Below the pieces are notes generated by a model. That model searched no databases and was not told the DNA's origin. It saw only the letters and a program-made list of their open reading frames with translations. Shown here one piece after another: positions 53,794 through 62,004 of a stretch of DNA of 64,000 bases. This DNA comes from Jiangella gansuensis DSM 44835 (lineage in GTDB: Bacteria; Actinomycetota; Actinomycetes; Jiangellales; Jiangellaceae). Numbering within the stretch: the stretch's first letter is position 1; the number at the start of each line of letters is the position of its first letter. The stretch lies in the NCBI RefSeq assembly GCF_000515395.1, contig NZ_KI911782.1, positions 3,470,606-3,534,605 on the forward strand. Reading direction: 5' to 3'. Position numbers and translations under genes: made by a program.

Positions 53794-55077
53794 TCAGCCC
53801 AGGTCGGCGAGCTTGCGCCGCAGGAGCGCACGGTCCTTGTCGTTGCCGCACAGGTCGAGGGCGGCCGTCAGGTCGGCGCGCGCCTCGCTGTGGCGCCCGA
53901 GCCGGACGAGCAACTCGCCGCGGACGCTCGGCAGCAGATGCGACGACGCCAGCGCCCCGTCCGCCACCAGGTCGTCCACGATGCGCAGCGCGGCGGCCGG
54001 TCCCTGGGCCATCGCGACCGCCACCGCCCGGTTGAGGTCCACCACCGGCGACGCGGCGAGCCGGCCCAGCGCCTCGTAGAGCAGCACGATGCGCTCCCAG
54101 TTCGTCGCGTCGACGGACGGCGCGACGGCATGGCACTCGGCGATCGCGGCCTGCAGCCCGTAGGCGCCCAGCCCGCGGCCCAGCTTCTCCGCCCGGGCCA
54201 GGGCGGCTCGCCCGCGGCGGATGGCGGCGCGATCCCACCGCCGCCGGTCCTGGTCCTCCAGCAGGACGGGCTCGCCGTCCGGGCCGGTGCGGGCGGGGAA
54301 GCGGGCAGCGGTGAGCTCCAGCAGGGCCAGCAGGCCGTGCACCTCCGGTTCGTCCGGCATCAGCCGGGCCAACACGCGGGCCAGGCGCTGCGCCTCGCCC
54401 GCGAGGTCGACCCGGATCACGTCCGCGCCGGAGCTGGCCGAGGATCCTTCGGTGAAGATCAGGTAGACGACGCTGAGCACGGAGCTGAGCCGCGCGGCCC
54501 GCTCCTCGGCCGCCGGCACCGCGAACGGCACCCGGGCCGCCCCGAGCGTCTTCTTCGCCCGGGTGATCCGTGCCTGCGCGGTGGCGGTCGGGATCAGGAA
54601 GGCCCTCGCGATCTCGTCGCTGGTCAGACCACCGACGACGCGCAGCGTGAGCGCGACGCTCGACTCCCGCGACAGGACGGGATGGCAGGCCGTGAACATC
54701 AGCGCGAGCACGTCGTCGTCGATCTGGTCCGGGTCCCACAGCGGATCGTCGCCGCGGGCCGGGCCGGCCGGTGCGCCTCCGGCGGCGGCGCCGCCCTCGC
54801 CCAGCTCACGGGCGAAGACGGCGTACCGCTCGTCGAGGGCGGCGCGGCGGCGGAACGCGTCGATGGCGCGCCGCCGGCCGACGGTGAGCAACCACCCCGC
54901 CGGATTGCGGGGAACGCCGTCACGGGGCCAGGTCACGAGAGCCTCGGCCAGCGCCTCCTGGGCGAGGTCCTCCGCCAACGCGAAATCGCCGGTGTACCGC
55001 GCGAGCGCACCGACGATCCGCGCCGACTCGATCCGCCAGACCGCGGCGACGGCCTCACGGCCCGTGGGGTCGGCCAT
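53794..55077 (-). CDS. ECF42-type RNA polymerase sigma factor with TPR C-terminus
   Basis: This 427-aa protein starts with sigma region 2 (DFALAEDLAQEALAEALVTW, then NPAGWLLTVGRRRAIDAFRR) and has region 4 at about 125-175 (SSVALTLRVVGGLTSDEIAR and ATAQARITRAKKTLG). Beyond it lies a 240-residue helical TPR-like extension, as in the ECF42 (DUF6596) group. ECF42 genes are known to pair with DGPF/YCII proteins and lack an anti-sigma factor. Exactly such a gene lies 15 bases upstream at 55093-55512. The extension probably takes over the control role. Target promoters are not evident in this window. Confidence 0.93.
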   Translation of the reverse strand: MADPTGREAVAAVWRIESARIVGALARYTGDFALAEDLAQEALAEALVTWPRDGVPRNPAGWLLTVGRRRAIDAFRRRAALDERYAVFARELGEGGAAAGGAPAGPARGDDPLWDPDQIDDDVLALMFTACHPVLSRESSVALTLRVVGGLTSDEIARAFLIPTATAQARITRAKKTLGAARVPFAVPAAEERAARLSSVLSVVYLIFTEGSSASSGADVIRVDLAGEAQRLARVLARLMPDEPEVHGLLALLELTAARFPARTGPDGEPVLLEDQDRRRWDRAAIRRGRAALARAEKLGRGLGAYGLQAAIAECHAVAPSVDATNWERIVLLYEALGRLAASPVVDLNRAVAVAMAQGPAAALRIVDDLVADGALASSHLLPSVRGELLVRLGRHSEARADLTAALDLCGNDKDRALLRRKLADLG

Positions 55078-55092
55078 CGTCGGTCGTTCCGG

Positions 55093-55512
55093 TCAGAGCT
55101 GGCCGGTGGCTTCGCGCCACGCCCGCTCCTTCTGGACCCATTCGTTGTCCTGCGGGAACTCGTCGATCGTGGTGACCCGGCGGATCTCGGTCTTGAAGCC
55201 CGGCCCGGTGATCGGCGAACGCTTGGCCCACTCGATCGCCTCCTCCTTCGAGGCCACGTTGAGGATGTAGAACCCGCCGAACAGCTCCTTGGTCTCGCCG
55301 TACGGGCCGTCGGTCACCACGGGCGGCTCGGAGGAGTAGTCGACCACCACGCCCTCGGAGGCGTCGTCGAGACCTTCCGCGGCGACCAGCACGCCGGCGC
55401 GGATCATCTCGTCGTTGAACTTGCCGATGGTCTCGAGCATCTCGGTGAAGTCGACGTTCGCCATCCCGGCGAAGGCCTCGTCGTTGGCGCGCATGATGAG
55501 CATGTACTTCAT
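55093..55512 (-). CDS. DGPF-domain (YCII-related) protein
   Basis: AAGGAG lies about 9 bases before the ATG at 55512. The 139-aa product reads MKYMLIMRANDEAFAG and contains VVTDGPYGETKELFGGFYIL, the DGPF-type motif of YCII-related proteins. It is encoded just upstream of the ECF42 sigma factor, the conserved pairing for this group, and is likely under its control. YCII folds may bind small ligands or act as weak hydrolases; the function of DGPF proteins is not settled. Confidence 0.92.
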   Translation of the reverse strand: MKYMLIMRANDEAFAGMANVDFTEMLETIGKFNDEMIRAGVLVAAEGLDDASEGVVVDYSSEPPVVTDGPYGETKELFGGFYILNVASKEEAIEWAKRSPITGPGFKTEIRRVTTIDEFPQDNEWVQKERAWREATGQL

Positions 55513-55670
55513 GTGTGGATCTCCTTCGGTGTTCGGGGCCGTCTCTCGGACCCTCTCACCCCAAGGTCGAACGGTGGCCCGCGCGGATCGACATGCTCGC
55601 AGAATTCTTTTCCGCAAGGGCTGGACGCCGGGCAACGAGGCGTCCGGGCGGCGAACGGTGTTGGGATAGC

Positions 55671-56258
55671 GTGACGCCCGTGGGCACCCGATCGTCGTTC
55701 ACCGCCGACGACCTCCGCTTCCGGCGGACCCGCCGGGGCGACCTCCCGCTCATCCAGCGCTGGCTGCGGATTCCGCACGTCGACCGCTACTGGTCGCACG
55801 ACACCAGCGACGAGGCGATCGAGCGTGACTTCGCGGGCAGCTTCGAGGGGACCGAACCGTCCGAGGACTTCATCGTCGACGTGCGCGGCACTCCCGTCGG
55901 CTTCATCCAGCGCTGCCGCATCTTCGACTACGAGGCCGGTCACCGCGAACTCATAGAGCTGACGGAGGTGCCGGGGGACGCGCTGACCATCGACTACTTC
56001 ATCGGCGATCCCGGCCTGCTCGGCCGCGGCCTGGGGACGCTGCTGATCCGGGAGTTCAGCCGGCGGTGCTGGCGCGACCACCCCGACGCGAGCGCGATCA
56101 TCGTCCCGGTGGCCGTCGGCAACGTCGCCTCGTGGGCGGCGCTGCGCTCGGCCGGCTACGTCCACGTGACCACGGGATACCTGGAACCCGACAACCCGCT
56201 CGACGACGGCCGGCACCACGTGCACCGGCTCGACCGGCCGGCGGGACCGGTCAGGTGA
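55671..56258 (+). CDS. GNAT acetyltransferase, AAC(6')-like
   Basis: The GTG at 55671 (another at 55680) opens a 195-aa protein with the family start LRFRRTRRGDLPLIQRWLRI and PHVDRYW. The acetyl-CoA loop is in GDPGLLGRGLGTLLIREF, and ASWAALRSAGYVHV is the final motif. This domain order and the TIDYFIGDPGLLGRG block resemble aminoglycoside 6'-N-acetyltransferases and siderophore-type Acetyltransf_8 enzymes. A resistance role is possible but not demonstrated. The ribosome site is weak. Confidence 0.82.
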   Translation: MTPVGTRSSFTADDLRFRRTRRGDLPLIQRWLRIPHVDRYWSHDTSDEAIERDFAGSFEGTEPSEDFIVDVRGTPVGFIQRCRIFDYEAGHRELIELTEVPGDALTIDYFIGDPGLLGRGLGTLLIREFSRRCWRDHPDASAIIVPVAVGNVASWAALRSAGYVHVTTGYLEPDNPLDDGRHHVHRLDRPAGPVR

Positions 56259-56288
56259 CGTCGCGGCGCAGCGAGCCGGCGGCCGCGA

Positions 56289-56645
56289 TCACCGCCGCGT
56301 CGTGTCGTCGGCCAGCAGCGACGACATCCGTCCGACCCGGTCGCGCCAGGCCTGCTCGAGATGGTCCAGGGCCTGCCGGGCTCGGGCCAGCGCGACGGCG
56401 TCGGCGCGCACGAGCTGCTCGCGCCCGCGTCGCTCCTTCGTGACCAGGCCCGCCTTCTGCAGCACCGCGACGTGCTTCTGTACCGCGGCGAAGCTCATCG
56501 GGTACGCCTCGGCCAGCCGGGACACCGACGCCTCGCCCTGGCCGCAGCGGCGCAGGATGTCGCGGCGGGTGGCATCGGCCAGTGCGTGGAAGATCTGGTC
56601 CACGGCCTCGTCGGACAGCTCATCCACAACCATCAGGTTGTACAT
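56289..56645 (-). CDS. ArsR-family transcriptional regulator
   Basis: This 118-aa winged-helix protein reads IFHALADATRRDILRRCG, then ASVSRLAEAYPMSFAAVQKH and VAVLQKAGLVTKERRGREQ, a complete ArsR DNA-binding core without the usual metal-binding cysteine pair. It is transcribed divergently from the SDR at 56708 and probably controls it. The start at 56645 (MYNLMVVDEL) lacks a ribosome site; an in-frame ATG at 56633 is possible. Confidence 0.88.
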   Translation of the reverse strand: MYNLMVVDELSDEAVDQIFHALADATRRDILRRCGQGEASVSRLAEAYPMSFAAVQKHVAVLQKAGLVTKERRGREQLVRADAVALARARQALDHLEQAWRDRVGRMSSLLADDTTRR

Positions 56646-56651
56646 TAGACC

Positions 56652-56701
56652 TGCCAGGTACCGGGCGTAAAGGGCAGTGACGCCCAGGCGCCTGCCAGGA
56701 T
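56652..56701. promoter_or_regulatory. Direct CCTGCCAGG repeats in the ArsR/SDR gap
   Basis: CCTGCCAGG occurs at 56652-56660 and 56693-56701, 41 bases apart (about four helical turns), in the short gap between divergent genes. It is a candidate site for the ArsR-type regulator. Confidence 0.3.
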
Positions 56702-56707
56702 GAAGCC

Positions 56708-57513
56708 ATGATCCAGAGCAACCAGCAGCACGTCGCCGTCGTCACCGGAGCGAACCAGGGAATCGGGGCCGCCACCGCTGTCGAGCTCGGCCGGCGCGGG
56801 GTGGCGGTGCTCGCGGCGTACTACCGGCCGGGCGACTCGGCCGGACAGCAGGAGGCTTACAACGAGGCCCGCCGCGGCGACGCCGCCGACGTGGTGGCCG
56901 CCATCGAGAGCGCCGGCGGCCGCGCACACGCCGTCGAGGCCGACCTCGCCGACCCGGCCAGCCCGGCCCGGCTGTTCGACTTCGCCGAGGAACACCTCGG
57001 CCCGGTCGACATCCTGGTCAACAACGCCAGCGGCTGGGTCCAGGACACCTTCAAGCCGGCCGACACCGACGGGTTCGGCCGGCCGATGCGCCCGGTCAGC
57101 GCGGAGACCTTCCAGCGTCAGTTCGCCGTCGACGCGATGGCGCCGGCGCTGCTCATCGCCGAGTTCTCGCGCCGGCACCTGGCCCGCGGCGGGAGCTGGG
57201 GCCGCATCGTCGGGCTCACCTCCGGCAGCCAGCACGGGTTCCCCACCGAGGTGTCCTACGGTGCGGCCAAGGCGGCGCAGGAGACTACACCATGTCCGCC
57301 TCGGCCGAGCTGGCGGCGTACGGCGTCACAGCCAACATCGTGTACCCGCCGGTCACCGACACCGGCTGGGTCACCGACGAGGTCCGCGCCGCCGTCGCCG
57401 CCAGTAACGACCACACCCACGTGGCCACGCCCGAGGAGGTCGCCGAGGTCATCGCGTGGGTCGTGTCGGAGGAGGCCAAGCTGCTGACCGGCAGCGTCGT
57501 GCGGCTGCGCTGA
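56708..57513 (+). pseudogene. SDR oxidoreductase interrupted by one frameshift
   Basis: The first frame gives VAVVTGANQGIGAATAVELG (NAD site), DILVNNASGWVQ, and the active-site SYGAAKAAQE, then breaks near 57285. The next frame resumes directly as TMSASAELAAYGVTANIVYP, then PVTDTGWVTDE and a C-terminus KLLTGSVVRLR to 57513. Restoring one base between QE and YTM gives a normal ~268-aa 3-oxoacyl-ACP-reductase-like SDR. It is either a recent one-base deletion or a sequencing error, since no other damage is seen. Confidence 0.8.
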
Positions 57514-57519
57514 CGCCGG

Positions 57520-58500
57520 TCAGGCCTGCGTGGAGGCGGCCACCTCGGCCGGGCCGGGACCCGCGGTCACGGCGTGGTCCAGCCGGGCCCGGTGCTCGGC
57601 GGGCAGCTCGAAGGCCGCAGCGTCCAGGGCGGAGTCGAGCTGGTGGAGTTTGCTGCCGCCGAGGATGGGCCGCACCGGGTGGTCGGCCCCCGCCAGCCAC
57701 GACAGCACGACCTGGCCGCGCTGCATCCCCAGCTCCGCGGCCACCTCGGTGAGTACGGCCAGCCGGCGGGCGCGACCCGCGTGGTCGTAGGCGTCGGGGA
57801 TCGGCTTGGCCGGGTTGTCGTACGCGCCCCCGATGAGCGGGCTGTACGCCCAGACCTCCAGCCCTTCCTCGGCGGCGTAGTCCAGCTGTTCGTCGCTGAG
57901 GACACCGAAGCGGTGATCGGTGACCCGGGTGTCCGGCCGCGGCCGCAGGTAGGTGTGGTTGAGCTGCAGCGCGTCCAGCGGCGTGGCGCCGGCGGTGATG
58001 GCTCGCCGCCGGGCCCGTTCCACCCGCCACGCCGGGTGGTTGGACGCGCCCACGCGCGCCACCCGGCCGGACGACGTCAGCTCCGCCAACGCGTCCACGG
58101 TCTCCTCGATCGGGGTCGCGCGATCCTCCATGTGCAGCCACAGCAGGTCTACGGAGTCCACGCCGAGCCGGCGCAGGCTGCCCTCGAAGGCCTCGTGGAC
58201 GGCCGGCGCGGAGAGCCCCGTCCGCGAGGCGGGCCACTGACCCGCGACGCGCGGCTCGGCGCCGAGCTTGGTAGCGATCCGGACCCGTTCCCGGGCGCCG
58301 GGACGGGCGGCCAGCCAGCGGCCGAGCACCTCTTCGCTCTGCCCGCCGTAGCCGGTCTCGCTGTGCCAGAAGGCATAACAGTCGGCGGTGTCGATCCAGC
58401 TGCCGCCGCGCTCGACGAACCGGTCGAGCAGCGCGAAGGAGGTGGCCTCGTCGACGGTGGTGCCGAAGTTCATGGCGCCCAGGATCAGCGGTGTCGTCAT
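57520..58500 (-). CDS. Aldo/keto reductase
   Basis: The ATG at 58500 gives MTTPLILGAMNFGTTVDEAT, the usual start; an upstream in-frame ATG at 58539 adds unrelated residues. The catalytic set is present: SWIDTADCYAF (Asp and Tyr), RIATKLG (Lys) and LLWLHMED (His). NADP contacts are in RPILGGSKLHQLDSAL near the C-terminus. The 326-aa length is standard. It reduces or oxidises a carbonyl/alcohol pair in the cytosol; the substrate is unknown. It lies downstream of a hairpin that ends the winged-helix gene, so it has its own promoter. Confidence 0.9.
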   Translation of the reverse strand: MTTPLILGAMNFGTTVDEATSFALLDRFVERGGSWIDTADCYAFWHSETGYGGQSEEVLGRWLAARPGARERVRIATKLGAEPRVAGQWPASRTGLSAPAVHEAFEGSLRRLGVDSVDLLWLHMEDRATPIEETVDALAELTSSGRVARVGASNHPAWRVERARRRAITAGATPLDALQLNHTYLRPRPDTRVTDHRFGVLSDEQLDYAAEEGLEVWAYSPLIGGAYDNPAKPIPDAYDHAGRARRLAVLTEVAAELGMQRGQVVLSWLAGADHPVRPILGGSKLHQLDSALDAAAFELPAEHRARLDHAVTAGPGPAEVAASTQA

Positions 58501-58546
58501 GAGCACCGAGCTTTCCGCTTCGAGCGCGCGCGAAGTCAAGCCTTCG

Positions 58547-58606
58547 TCCCATGATCATCAAGGGTTGGCCCGGTCATAGCCGGGTCAAGTCTTGATGATC
58601 ATGGGA
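58547..58606. terminator. Hairpin with TGATCATC arms
   Basis: TCCCATGATCATCAAG (58547-58562) pairs perfectly with its complement at 58591-58606, with an inner GGCCCGG/CCGGGTC stem. It overlaps the 3' end of the leftward gene ending at 58585, whose last codons (PMIIKT) are encoded by the arm. It shares the arm core with 34528-34581. Confidence 0.8.
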
Positions 58607-59652
58607 CGCAGCCGCGCCGAGTCGGGCTCCTGCATCGCACCAGGCTCCCGCGGGGCCCCGAGCTTCCGCGCCGGCCGGGTCGTCGGTCCGGTCACCGTCC
58701 ACGTCGCCGCGACCATGCCGTCGACCAGCACCGTCGCCGCCACCCCGGCGCCCACGCAGACCTGCCGCCGGACCTCGTCGGTCATGATGCGGGTCCGGTC
58801 GGCGAAGGCCAGCAGTGGCGCGTCGAACTCCGGCAGCAGCCGCACCGGTGCCGGCGTGTCCAGATCCGGTAGCGGGGCGTCCGGCAGGTCGACCAGCGTC
58901 CGGCCGGACTCGTCCCGGACGGCGCGCAGGTGCGGCCGCAGCTCGTCGACCACCTCGCGCAGCCCGGCGATCCCCGACCACGCCCGCACGTCGGACTCTG
59001 ACGCCGGCCCGAACGCGGCCAGGTAACGGCGCACCATCTCCCGGGCGGCGGCCCGGTCCGCGACCGGGTCGGGTGCCGTCCGGATCCCGGTCCACTCGGC
59101 AAGGGCGAACGGTGTCGCGCCGCGGACGTTCCAGGTGCCGCTCGGCGCCGGATGCACCAGCGGCAGCAGGTACTGCACCGTCCAGCCCAGCGCGCCCGGT
59201 TCCACGTCCGGGCGGCTGCGCGCGAGCTGCCGGCCCAGCTCCGGCCGGGTGAGGACCCGGCCGGCGGACAACAGATCGTGCGCCTCGGCGACCAGCGCCT
59301 CGAGATCGACGCCGCACGTGCGGGCGCCGAAGGCGTTGCGTTGCACACGCGCCAGCAGTGGGGCCAGCAGCGGCCGGATCAGGCGGAAATCCGGCACCGA
59401 GACCAGGTGCTGCGTGGCGCGCATCATGGTCGAGCGCACCACCGACCCGTCCTCGATCGCCATTGTCAGCTGGTCGAACCGGAAGCCCGCCAGCCGGCTC
59501 CACAGCGCCAGGTAGGGCAGGTTGGCCTCCTGTGCGTTGAGACCCAGCAGCCGCTCGACGGCCGTGACGACCGGGAGGTCGGCGCGTTCCAGAAGCAGCT
59601 GCCGGGCCAGTGTGGCGCGGTTCAGCGCGCGCCGGCTCAGCGCGCCGGCCAC
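58585..59652 (-). CDS. Winged-helix DNA-binding protein (HTH_42, AlkX/YcaQ-like)
   Basis: This 355-aa protein begins at a GTG (59652) one base after the preceding stop. It reads LSRRALNRATLARQLLLERA, then AVERLLGLNAQEANLPYLAL, then MIRATQHLV-like MMRATQHLVSVPDFRLIRP, the opening of the HTH_42 family. The family includes YcaQ/AlkX-type DNA-crosslink glycosylases, recognised by a QxQ motif. Here the corresponding segment is NAQEAN, so glycosylase activity is doubtful. It is coupled with the epoxide hydrolase gene. Confidence 0.85.
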   Translation of the reverse strand: MAGALSRRALNRATLARQLLLERADLPVVTAVERLLGLNAQEANLPYLALWSRLAGFRFDQLTMAIEDGSVVRSTMMRATQHLVSVPDFRLIRPLLAPLLARVQRNAFGARTCGVDLEALVAEAHDLLSAGRVLTRPELGRQLARSRPDVEPGALGWTVQYLLPLVHPAPSGTWNVRGATPFALAEWTGIRTAPDPVADRAAAREMVRRYLAAFGPASESDVRAWSGIAGLREVVDELRPHLRAVRDESGRTLVDLPDAPLPDLDTPAPVRLLPEFDAPLLAFADRTRIMTDEVRRQVCVGAGVAATVLVDGMVAATWTVTGPTTRPARKLGAPREPGAMQEPDSARLRPMIIKT

Positions 59653-59653
59653 G

Positions 59654-60886
59654 TCAGCGCACCGTCCGGAAGAACGCGCGGACGTCGTCCACGAGCAAGG
59701 CCGGTTCCTCCTGCGAGAGGAAATGCCCGCCGCGGTCCAGCTCGGTCCAGCGAACGACGGTGTGGTCGCGTTCGGCCCACGGGCGGATGGTCACGTCGTG
59801 GGCGGACACCAGGACGGCGGTCGGCACCGTGCCGCGCTGCACCGCCCAGCCGCCGGCGTCCCCTCCGCCGCCGCTGTCGGAGCCGCCGTCGTCGCCCCAG
59901 CCGGAGCCGTCATCGTCGCCCCGGCCGGAGCCGTCGTTCCCCCACGCCGACATGGCCTCGTAGTACACCTGGGCCGCGGAGGCGGCGGTGCCGGTCAGCC
60001 AGTACAGCGAGACGTCGGTGAGCATGCGGTCGCGCTCGATGCTGTCCTCGGGCATCCCGTCCTCCGGCATGGTGAGCTCCTTGAACTTCTCCATGATCCA
60101 GGCGAGCTGGCCGGCGGGGGAGTCGTTCAGGCCGTATGCCACCGTCTGCGGGCGCTTGGAGTTGCACTGCAGGTAGCCGTCGTTGAAGTCCTGCATGCGC
60201 TGCCAGCGCCGGCGGTCGGCCTCGCTGAGGCCGTCGAACTCGCCGTCGGCACCGCTCGGGAACGCGATCATCGCGTTGAGGTGGATGCCGATGACGCGGT
60301 CCGGTGCCTGCGTGCCGATCTCCGGTCCGACCCACGAGCCGGTGTCGTAGCCCTGCACGCCGAAGCATCCGTATCCCAGCCGCGTCATCGCCTCCAGCAG
60401 CACCGTCGCCATCCGGGCCGGGCCCATCCCCGGGCCGGCCAGTGGGGTGGAGAACCCGAAGCCCGGCAGCGACGGGATGACCAGGTGAAACGCGTCGGCC
60501 GGGTCGCCGCCGTAGGTGCGCGGGTCCGACAGCGGGCCGATCACGTCGAGGAAATCCACCACCCCGCCGGGCCACCCGTGCAGCATCAGCAGCGGGGTGG
60601 CGTCCGGCTCGGGGGAACGCACGTGCATCAGGTGCAGGTTCTGTCCGTCGATCGTGGTCATGAACTGCGGGTACGCGTTCAGCTCGGCTTCGTGGGCACG
60701 CCAGTCATAACCGGTGCGCCAGTGCTCGGCGAGCTCGCGCAGGTAGTCCACCGGCACGCCGCGTGACCAGCCGACGCCGGGTAGCTCGTCCGGCCACCGG
60801 GTCGCAGCCAGCCGGGCGGCCAGGTCGTCGAGGTCGGCCTGCGGGATCTCGATGCGGAAGGGGCGGAGGTGCTCGGCACTCGTCAT
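59654..60886 (-). CDS. Epoxide hydrolase (EHN / alpha-beta hydrolase)
   Basis: This 410-aa protein starts with the EHN domain ([20 protein letters not shown], then [20 protein letters not shown]). The hydrolase core has [20 protein letters not shown] (oxyanion hole), the nucleophile Asp in [13 protein letters not shown], where relatives have GGDWG, and the catalytic His in [12 protein letters not shown]. Between the lid and the His is a ~30-residue Gly/Asp/Ser insertion ([16 protein letters not shown]) encoded partly by a tandem 24-base duplication; it is not usual for the family. No ribosome site precedes the ATG, but a TACGTT box lies 9-14 bases upstream, fitting leaderless transcription. 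Confidence 0.9.
   Translation of the reverse strand: MTSAEHLRPFRIEIPQADLDDLAARLAATRWPDELPGVGWSRGVPVDYLRELAEHWRTGYDWRAHEAELNAYPQFMTTIDGQNLHLMHVRSPEPDATPLLMLHGWPGGVVDFLDVIGPLSDPRTYGGDPADAFHLVIPSLPGFGFSTPLAGPGMGPARMATVLLEAMTRLGYGCFGVQGYDTGSWVGPEIGTQAPDRVIGIHLNAMIAFPSGADGEFDGLSEADRRRWQRMQDFNDGYLQCNSKRPQTVAYGLNDSPAGQLAWIMEKFKELTMPEDGMPEDSIERDRMLTDVSLYWLTGTAASAAQVYYEAMSAWGNDGSGRGDDDGSGWGDDGGSDSGGGGDAGGWAVQRGTVPTAVLVSAHDVTIRPWAERDHTVVRWTELDRGGHFLSQEEPALLVDDVRAFFRTVR
59890..59937. repeat. Tandem 24-bp duplication inside the epoxide hydrolase gene
   Basis: The unit beginning CGTCGCCCCAGCCGGAGCC is present twice (59890-59913, 59914-59937) with about three differences. It encodes the Gly/Asp/Ser-rich insertion without breaking the frame. 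Confidence 0.75.
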
Positions 60887-60903
60887 GAAATGAACGTAGA
60901 AGC

Positions 60904-60930
60904 CGCTTAGGACAGGTCAGGTCCTAAGCG
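60904..60930. promoter_or_regulatory. Inverted-repeat operator between epoxide hydrolase and WYL regulator
   Basis: CGCTTAGGAC and GTCCTAAGCG are perfect 10-base arms around a 7-base spacer. The site lies between two divergent TANNNT -10 boxes: TAGGCT at 60936-60941 for the regulator and TACGTT on the other strand for the hydrolase. It would cover both -35 regions. A half-site, GTCCTAGG, follows immediately. Confidence 0.75.
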
Positions 60931-60948
60931 CGTCCTAGGCTTGACCTC

Positions 60949-61935
60949 ATGGTGGAGACCTCCGCTCGGCTGCTCCGGCTGCTGTCGCTGCTGCAGACTC
61001 ACCGTGACTGGTCCGGCGCCGAGCTGGCCGAGCGGCTGGACGTCACCACCCGCACGGTCCGCCGCGACGTCGACCGGTTGCGCGACCTCGGCTATCCGGT
61101 GCACGCCGTGCGCGGGGTGGCCGGCTACCGGTTGGGCGCCGGTGCCTCGCTGCCCCCGCTGCTGCTCGACGACGGTGAGGCGGTCGCGGTGACCGTCGGG
61201 CTACGGACCGCCGCGGGCGGGTCCGTCGCCGGTATCGAAGAGGCGTCGCTGCGTGCGCTCACCAAGCTGGAGCAGGTGTTGCCGCCGCGGCTGCGCCACC
61301 GCGTCAACGCCCTGAACAGCGCGACCGTGCGGGCCGGTGGCGCGCCGGGGCCGGCCGTCGACCCGGACGTGCTGGTGGCCATCGCCGACGCCTGCCGCCG
61401 GCACGAGCGCCTGCGTTTCGACTACACCGACGCGCGCGGCGGCGACACCGTCCGGGCCGTGGAGCCGCACAGCCTGGTGAACTTCGGCCGGCACTGGTAC
61501 CTGGTCGCCTGGGACACCGGCCGCGACGACTGGCGCAGCTTCCGGGTCGACCGGTTGCGCCCGAAGGTCCCGACCGGCCCGCGCTTCGCGCCGCGTCCGC
61601 CGCCCGACGGCGACGTCGTGGCCTACCTGTCGCACCAGCTGTCGGAGCGGACGTGGCCGTACCAGGCGACGGTCGTGCTGCACGAGCCCGCCGACGCTGT
61701 CGCCGACCGCGTGTGGCCCGGCATGGGCGTCCTCGAGGCCGTCGACGACACCAGCTGCCGCCTGCACCTCGGCGCTGACAGCACGTCCGCGCTGGTCTGG
61801 ATGATCACATCGGTGGACGCCGACTTCACGCTGGTCACCGGCCCTCCCGGGCTGGCGGAGGCATTCCGGGCACAGGCCCGCCGCTGCCTCGACGCGGTCC
61901 CCGGCCCTGGAAACGACCAGGCGATCGTCTCTTGA
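60949..61935 (+). CDS. WYL-domain transcriptional regulator (HTH_11)
   Basis: This 328-aa regulator starts SARLLRLLSLLQTHRDWSGA, then LAERLDVTTRTVRRDVDRLR, the HTH_11 winged helix. The WYL domain occupies about residues 140-210, with FDYTDARGGDTVRAVEPHSL and NFGRHWYLVAWDTGRDDWR, where WYL is literal. A WCX C-terminal extension follows. The ATG lies 7 bases after a TAGGCT -10 box, so the mRNA is likely leaderless. It probably binds the palindrome at 60904-60930 and controls itself and the epoxide hydrolase. Confidence 0.92.
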   Translation: MVETSARLLRLLSLLQTHRDWSGAELAERLDVTTRTVRRDVDRLRDLGYPVHAVRGVAGYRLGAGASLPPLLLDDGEAVAVTVGLRTAAGGSVAGIEEASLRALTKLEQVLPPRLRHRVNALNSATVRAGGAPGPAVDPDVLVAIADACRRHERLRFDYTDARGGDTVRAVEPHSLVNFGRHWYLVAWDTGRDDWRSFRVDRLRPKVPTGPRFAPRPPPDGDVVAYLSHQLSERTWPYQATVVLHEPADAVADRVWPGMGVLEAVDDTSCRLHLGADSTSALVWMITSVDADFTLVTGPPGLAEAFRAQARRCLDAVPGPGNDQAIVS

Positions 61936-62004
61936 CGCGCGTCTCTCCGGCTAATTAGGGTCAGGCCCGTTATTTGGGCGGGCGCTAAGTCCTAGGAGGA
62001 CGCG

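Noticed and set aside
53674-55674. A 666-codon plus frame opposite the sigma factor
   Set aside because: It is an antisense shadow; the protein is Arg/Gly/Pro-rich without any domain.
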